Shown here: one piece after another, positions 58,821 to 64,000 of the stretch
Position numbering within the stretch: the first letter of the stretch is position 1
Layout of the letters: each line of letters opens with the position of its first letter
Origin: Hygrophila difformis
Lineage: Eukaryota; Streptophyta; Magnoliopsida; Lamiales; Acanthaceae
NCBI GenBank assembly: GCA_030278955.1
Contig: JAOANR010000013.1
Span: 46,722,191-46,786,190, forward strand
Direction of reading: 5' to 3'
DNA: 64,000 nucleotides
Notes under the pieces: model-generated
Told to the model about the DNA's origin: nothing
Database searches by the model: none
Seen by the model: the letters and a program-made list of their open reading frames with translations, nothing else
Position numbers and translations under genes: made by a program

Positions 58821-58832
58821 GCTCTGATACCA
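58821..58832 (-). other. Primer-binding site of element 2, initiator-Met tRNA
   Basis: Plus strand GCTCTGATACCA is the reverse complement of the initiator-Met primer site, two bases from the LTR end at 58835. Confidence 0.93.
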
Positions 58833-58834
58833 AT

Positions 58835-59752
58835 TGTTAGGTCCGTTTGCGTGGATAACCAATTAAGTAGTCCTGAAAACTAGTTCAAGCACCTTTCGTG
58901 GACACGTTAAACAGTTTAAGAAATTAAGCAGCGGAAAGTAAATAAACTGTGAAAATAAAGAACTCAAGGTTTGTTGACCCAGTTCGGCACAAGCCTACAT
59001 CTGGGGGATACCAATCCAGGAGATTCACTAATTGTTTTGGTTTGATCCTCGATCTAAACAATAGTGAATTGTTTCGCCCAACTCCAATCACCAAGCGGAC
59101 TGAATTGTCTAACCAAGACACTCCCCCTGTCTTGGTGAAGATCTCCCCGACCTTGCTTCAATCCCTTGAAGGCTCCTCCTTCAAGTTTGCCCTTGGTCGA
59201 AACCTGTTGGCGACTCCCCTTGATCTTTTCCGTTAAGCTCTTGAGTTTGACGACTTCCTCGAAACCCTTGATTGAATTTGTCAACTTCAATCAAGCACAC
59301 TGTAGCTCTCTATCGATCAATCCACCCGAGGAAATGGTTGATCGGATATCTTCCTTCTAAAAGATTAAATCACGAACACGGAAGGAATATAATTCTCTCT
59401 TCACAAAGTTTTCAATTGCACAAGGATGTAGGTGAGTAATTCGTCGTCTGTAATTCAATCCTTGGCCGTCCTATTTGAAGAGAATCGACTTTCCTCTATT
59501 CTAAGGCTGAAGATCTTGTTTCCATAAATATGCGGATCCTTAGAATAGAGTTGCCCAGATTAAGAGATCTTGGTTTCCATACTTCGTGTGCAAGATCTGG
59601 TCAGGGAATCAACTAGCCGTTAGGAGTAATACCATAGCAGATTCGCCAGCATCTCTTCCCTTAATTTGTTTGTCGCCTGCTGATGTGGTTGGTCCAACAA
59701 AGTAGTTCGGACATCGGTTGTGAACACATTCGCTCAAAACTAGTTCCCAACA
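58835..59752 (-). repeat. 5' LTR of element 2 (918 bp)
   Basis: Reads TGTTAGGTCC to CCCAACA on the plus strand and is followed by the ACAAT duplication at 59753-59757. Confidence 0.95.
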
Positions 59753-59757
59753 ACAAT

Positions 59758-60499
59758 ATTATGTTGAACTTTTAGTTAATGGCTGCTCATTATCTGGGTT
59801 TTTAAGGTTTAATTGATGATGGATTTTGGAGGGTTTTTGGAGCTCAGCTTCTGTTGACATACAATAGGTGAAACACTAAGTTGATTTTTGGAGCAGGCAT
59901 CTGAACTTACTTATTGTTTCTATGTACTGAATTGATAGCTGTTTAAGATGGGGATTCCCTTGGATAAGTTCGTGAAATTATAACTTGAAGATAAATTTGT
60001 CGAGTTGTTATTAAGAATCTGTTTTCAGATTATTTCAATTCTTTAGTTTCTTCTGCTATAAATGCAAACCCAATGATGTTTTTTTATATAAATTTTAGTA
60101 ATTGAGAGCATTATTTTCTCTTGGAATTAGAAATGTTTTGTAACAACGAATTGCATCATTTTTAGGATGTATAGACAAGCTAAGTTTTTATTTCCTTTGA
60201 TTTAAGAAAGTGTAGTTTATTCCTTGAGGGATTTGGTTGTACAAGTTAGTTGACATATCCATGCATATACGAGATTACTTGAATTCTAGCTGCATCATGT
60301 AAGAGTTATTGATGAATTCTTGTGTAAATTTGCTGTTCTACGAAGGCAAACCCCTGTTTCAGTTTGTCTGTTCATGCTTAGGGGCTAGGGTAGTCAACTA
60401 GCATCCCAACCCTAGCTCTGTGTAGCTCCCTTTGTCTTCTACACATCTGTGCAGTTTCATTGGAATCACTTGAAAGGAATCGCCTGTGCGGTTGCTTTC
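59758..60499. other. Intron-like sequence after the retrotransposon nest
   Basis: It continues the sequence interrupted at 21859. No further kinesin exon was found. It is AT-rich and holds no supported gene. Confidence 0.5.
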
Positions 60500-61235
60500 C
60501 AGTGGAGAATGTTTGAGAACGAGTTGTGGAGAGTTTAACTGGCACCATGGTGAAAGAAGCATGGACAGCAGCATTTGTAGTCTCATATAGTCACAGCAAG
60601 TGTATGTGGTTCCACTTTAGTTCTGTGTTCCCCAGAAGCCTCCCTCCCCTCATTTTTAGAAAAAATTATTGGACATATAGCACAAACTGGATTGTCTCTG
60701 ATAGCAATGGATCATTTTAATTAAGTTCCAGTAGTATGAAAAAAACTTCAACGTAACTGTTGATTTCTCATTGCAGTATATGGAAAGCATAGCCCTCCAT
60801 CTCTTGATGATCCTGTATGGAGATTGGCTCATATTGGGGAAGTTGGTGGACCATGCAAGCGTTTGAAGGAGAACAATGTCTTGACAGTTCAGGATTTTTT
60901 GTTTTTGCTCTCTGTTGATCCTCAGAGGCTTGGGAAAGTAGTCTTTATAGCTAGAAAAAGCTATATCCCGCCTTAATTATACATCCTCAAGATAGTAATA
61001 AGCAGAATGAGGTTGACTTGTAAGCATATGGCAAAATGATGTGAAATTCTTTTCTGAGTAAACAGATAATAGGCACTGGTGCCACTGTCTGGAATATTGA
61101 TGACAAACGTGTTTGCGAGTACAAAGATTCCACCGAATGTAAAATGAGCCTGGTGTTTGATGTTGTAGGGAAGCTGAAGGGCATAATCCATGACTCCCAA
61201 TATGTTCTGCAAGAACACTATCAGAAGCTGAAAAG
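60500..61235 (+). pseudogene. CBP60 (calmodulin-binding protein 60) gene fragment
   Basis: Three exon-like pieces follow the conserved central region of the plant CBP60 family. About 60520-60600 gives RVVESLTGTMVKEAWTAAFVV. 60777-60937 gives YGKHSPPSLDDPVWRLAHIG, then KRLKENNVLTVQDFLFLLSV and DPQRLGK. 61066-61235 gives MSLVFDVVGKLKGIIHDSQY. The acceptors are good (TTGCAG, AACAG), but the first donor is poor. The exon that should carry the conserved MSNKMW segment is missing or decayed. CBP60 proteins are nuclear DNA-binding regulators of salicylic-acid defence. This piece lacks both ends and looks non-functional. Confidence 0.78.
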
Positions 61236-61560
61236 GTTTGTTTATGATGAATGAAGTGTGTCCTGTTATATTAGGCAATGTTTTAAACTGACAACGATGT
61301 CATGGCATGTTAGCGCACACAAGTTGCTACTCAATCTATTTTTCGAAAGTATATTCTGCTTTTGAAAATCGGGGTGGCATAATCTTCCATAGCAATGAAA
61401 CGACGCTTCTGCAAAAGCTCACGTGTCAAGCACGTAATGCTTCCCCGAACGCCTCCATACCGCTCCTTGCTGGCTGCTCTAATGCTACAGATTGGTATCA
61501 GGGCGATTTTGCTCTATGGGAATGTGCATTGAAATTATTAAAATTTTTGCACAAGAAAGT
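61236..61560 (+). other. Unassigned sequence with a possible coding stretch
   Basis: An open stretch near 61430-61570 (frame with DWYQGDFALWECALKLL) has exon-like composition but no family I recognise. It lies between the CBP60 and Argonaute pieces and could be another captured exon. Confidence 0.3.
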
Positions 61561-61574
61561 ATTTTCAAGGCATA

Positions 61575-62317
61575 TAAGGAAACACAAATCCAGACCAGAT
61601 TATCATATTTCAGGTAAAGCCTCAAGTTCTAAGCAGGCTCGTGCCACAACAATTGTGGTGGTATTTTTCGATTGTCTGTAATTCCATCTGATTTGATCTT
61701 ACATTTTGGAAACACAATGTAATTTTATAGCTAGATTTAGTTGTCTTCATACACACTGACTCATCAAATTGGGGCACAAGGGAATGCAAATTCCTGATTA
61801 TTAACGCTATGTTCTTGTTTTGTTTTGTCTATTTTTTTGTCTGTTTTTTTTGTTTTTGTTTTTGTTTTTGTTTTTTTTTTTATTTTCTGCTTGGTGTTTC
61901 AGAGATGGAGTTAGTGAATCACAGTTCAATTCAAGTGCTCAATGCCGAAATGAGCCAAATTATAGAGGTCAGTTTCCTTTCTAAATGACAATATGAAATC
62001 ACTATTTTCTGCAGGCCTGCAAGTTCCTTGATGAGAATTGAGCTCCTAAGTTCATGCTTATTATTGCACAGAAAAATCACCACACTCAGTTTTTCCTGCC
62101 AAATCTCCAGACAACGTGCAACCAGGTGTAAATTTTTCAGATTTTATTGTTATACCATGTGATGGCACATAATTTTTGCCTCCATTACAAATCCTAGGGA
62201 AGAAACTCGAAATTGAATTAATAATTTTACTGATATTCTGATTTTTCAGGCACTATTATAGATAACAAAGTGTGTCATCCAAGAAATTACGATTTTTACA
62301 TGTGTGCGCATGCTGCG
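61575..62317 (+). pseudogene. AGO4-type Argonaute PIWI-domain fragment, frameshifted with a stop
   Basis: Four exon pieces are seen: up to 61613, 61903-61967, 62015-62125 and 62250-62317. Read in shifting frames they match the C-terminal PIWI domain of the AGO4/6/9 clade: NPDQIIIF, RDGVSESQFN, ACKFLDE, AQKNHHTQFF, KSPDNVQPG and GTIIDNKVCHPRNYDFYMCA. Lesions are frame changes near 61608, 61932 and 62093 and a TGA at 62039-62041 where Trp is expected. The match stops at HAA, before the last catalytic segment. AGO4 binds 24-nt siRNAs and guides DNA methylation of transposons. This copy cannot encode a protein. Confidence 0.83.
61844..61885. repeat. (TTTTTG)n and poly-T tract
   Basis: A T-rich hexamer-like repeat in the intron of the Argonaute fragment, just upstream of its acceptor. 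Confidence 0.75.
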
Positions 62318-62335
62318 AATTTCTTTTTATTGAAG

Positions 62336-62397
62336 GTGTCAAGGCCATACAAACAAGCTGAGTTTGAAATTATATTTGGAGAGGGAGTCAGCAAACG
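62336..62397 (+). pseudogene. Single exon of an organellar RecA gene
   Basis: After an acceptor (ATTGAAG), the frame reads VSRPYKQAEFEIIFGEGVSK, which fits the C-terminal core of bacterial-type RecA as found in plant chloroplast and mitochondrial RECA proteins. A GT follows where the family has an exon boundary. It begins only 18 bp after the Argonaute match ends, in the same orientation, so two unrelated genes are fused at about 62318-62335. Confidence 0.68.
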
Positions 62398-62556
62398 GTT
62401 TAGCGTAGCTGTTTTTTTGCCATTCCTTTTATGTTTTGCGATAGCTATGTTCTTACTCCTGTTGTATTTAACTTGATCTAGGGCTGTAATTATTATTATA
62501 GATGTCTCGCAAATAATTGTTGGCATTTAACGTTGCACTTATTTTCATCAGTATCG

Positions 62557-63182
62557 GGAGGATGCATCAACTCTTGGTTCTTTAATTCCTCAGAATATAT
62601 TAGATGATGGAAGCTCATCTGGCACTGGTTTGGTTCATCATATTGACAAAATTTCCTTGCCCTGTTTAGTTAATGTATTTATGTGTTTGTGCGTGCACGC
62701 TTGTATACCTCAATTTCTAAGCTTATATATGATATGGGCTTAAAATTTTTAATTATGGTCTAATTTCTCACCTACTTGGGTTTATTTTTTGAATTATGCA
62801 GATATATGTTTCTTCAGAATCTAACCTAAAGCTAAATGATGTATTTGAGTTTGTTGGCATCTTCACTTTTCATCTAGATTTTCCTTTAACCAAAGATGAC
62901 ACTGATGAACTTACGTCTGACTTTTGTGAAGATTCATTAGTTCATCTGCCTCCGAGCAAGGTCCCTTGATAGGGTACATTCTGCCTCATTATCTTGCATT
63001 TTCTTTTCTATTTGTTTTTTATTCTTTCCAGCAGTTATGGTAGTTGTATCTCATGTTTTTGTTGAAGTGTTGTTCCATGCCATTAAATAGTGATACTTGA
63101 TGCAATTGCAAGTGCTACGACTTCATTTTGTTGCTCATTGGAAGCTTATTCCTGGTGCATTTCTTTCAAGTCCACAGTTCGA
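62557..63182 (+). pseudogene. ETG1 (MCM-binding protein) gene fragment
   Basis: The exon at about 62801-62965 reads ESNLKLNDVFEFVGIFTF and later LVHLPPSKVP. The piece at about 63112-63182 reads LRLHFVAHWKLIPGAFLSSP. Together they resemble the middle of plant ETG1/MCMBP, a replisome factor that binds the MCM helicase. A preceding piece (62557-62630, EDASTLGSLIPQNILDDG) may belong to it but is not certain. A TGA-TAG follows KVP, at the expected exon boundary. Both ends of the gene are absent. Confidence 0.6.
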
Positions 63183-64000
63183 GGTAAGGGAAGCACTTTC
63201 TAGGAAATGATCGGGTTGCAGATGTTGGAAGCTATCTTTAATCCTTACTGTGCTCCTGAGTTTACACATTCTAAAAAACATTATGAGACCTTGAATATCA
63301 ATTCATGGAGCAGCGGTCAGGTGTAAATAATGAATTTCGAAATAGTAGATCAAATGGATAAAAGATGTATGATATAGTTGGTTATGTTTGTCTTTTGATT
63401 GTATAACTTCTGACATAGTTCTCCAACTGCCTTCATCACTTCATCACTTCTATATATTCTTGTTTGGCTGCTTGCCTGTTCCGTGCATTATCTTTAAATA
63501 TAACAAATGTACTGTCCTCTTGCTTCCCCTCTTATCATATCAAACCACGCTCTCCTGTTTTCTGAAATAGTATAGTTTGTATGCGTCATCATAACTTTTG
63601 TTTCTTGAATTCATAAAATTTGGGTCCCGTTTGTGTACCAATATATTTGCCATTCGCTTTGTTTTTGTTTTTTTTTACTCTTTCACCTGCTCCAGTTTCA
63701 CAAATTGGATTAGATTTCTTCTTGCAATAAATCAATGAAGAAATATTCGGCAATAGAGACCTTAAACCCTGCTAATGGGGGGGTTTGTCTGCCAGTTTTG
63801 CCTGCCTTATCACTCATAATATGTAATATACTAATATTACATTTTGAGTTTACCAATTCGTATGTATTCATTGCATAAATGGTCTTTGCTTACTTCTAAT
63901 AAAGGATGCATCAATTATTATTACGTTCGAACGCATGACTTCTATATGAGTGGAATAAAATTGGAATTGGTAAAAAGGAAACCAATTTTACGAAAATAAA
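63183..64000. other. Right end of the window without a recognised gene
   Basis: AT-rich sequence with no supported frame. No CTRR-ending hairpin typical of a Helitron 3' terminus was found up to the window end. Confidence 0.45.

Larger units (their letters stand above)
21860..59752 (-). mobile_element. SIRE/Maximus-type Copia retrotransposon (element 2), carrying nested insertions
   Basis: Two 918-bp LTRs flank an initiator-Met primer site, gag-pol, ORF4 and a polypurine tract, all in minus orientation. By eye the LTRs differ at only 3 positions (about 0.3 %). Gag-pol is open from 58785 to 58218 and again from 30477 to 26037, the gap being an Athila-like element inserted with a CTTTG duplication. 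Without the inner elements it would be about 10.2 kb. Gag-pol shows no stop or frameshift; ORF4 has one premature TGA. It inserted into an intron of the kinesin fragment. Confidence 0.96.

Noticed and set aside
60973..61278. Minus-strand frames of 65-101 codons over the CBP60 fragment
   Set aside because: They are opposite-strand shadows of the CBP60 exon, which has clear family motifs on the plus strand.

Overview
This window is repeat-rich nuclear DNA from a flowering plant, probably a eudicot. It is AT-rich, has long LTR retrotransposons of the SIRE/Maximus (Copia), Athila-like and Tekay-like (Gypsy) kinds, and carries intron-containing fragments of plant-type nuclear genes. The species cannot be named from sequence alone. 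I recognise no intact cellular gene, no tRNA or rRNA gene and no CRISPR array.

Layout. 1-3118 is the 3' end and a complete-looking LTR of an old Gypsy element. 3120-14991 is a decayed plus-strand SIRE-type Copia element with a truncated 5' LTR, a broken gag-pol and a broken third gene (ORF4) that is split by a 2.2-kb hAT transposon (10547-12780). 14992-21859 and 59758-about 63200 form one originally continuous segment holding exons of at least seven unrelated genes, all on the plus strand and mostly frameshifted: a metallo-beta-lactamase family protein, a PHT4/ANTR anion transporter, a KIN-14 kinesin, CBP60, AGO4-type Argonaute, organellar RecA and ETG1/MCMBP. A Helitron- or Pack-type transposon that captures gene fragments is the best explanation, but I found no termini.

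That segment was split by a three-level nest of minus-strand retrotransposons. A young SIRE element (21860-59752, TSD ACAAT) sits 27 bp inside a kinesin intron. An Athila-like element with unusually long LTRs of about 4.7 kb (30478-58217, TSD CTTTG) sits inside its gag. A gag-only Tekay-like element (50201-57940, TSD ATGTT) sits inside the right Athila LTR. By eye the LTR pairs differ by only about 0.3-0.5 %, so the whole 38-kb nest is recent.

The most unusual items are these. An F-box open frame (36871-37531) sits downstream of pol in the Athila-like element, behind a splice acceptor, where an envelope-like gene would be expected. Arrays of a CpG-rich inverted motif (TTGTCGCGGAAC) fill that element's LTRs and recur once inside it. 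The gag-only element looks like a trans-mobilised parasite. The fragment cluster includes a piece of AGO4, an effector of transposon silencing.
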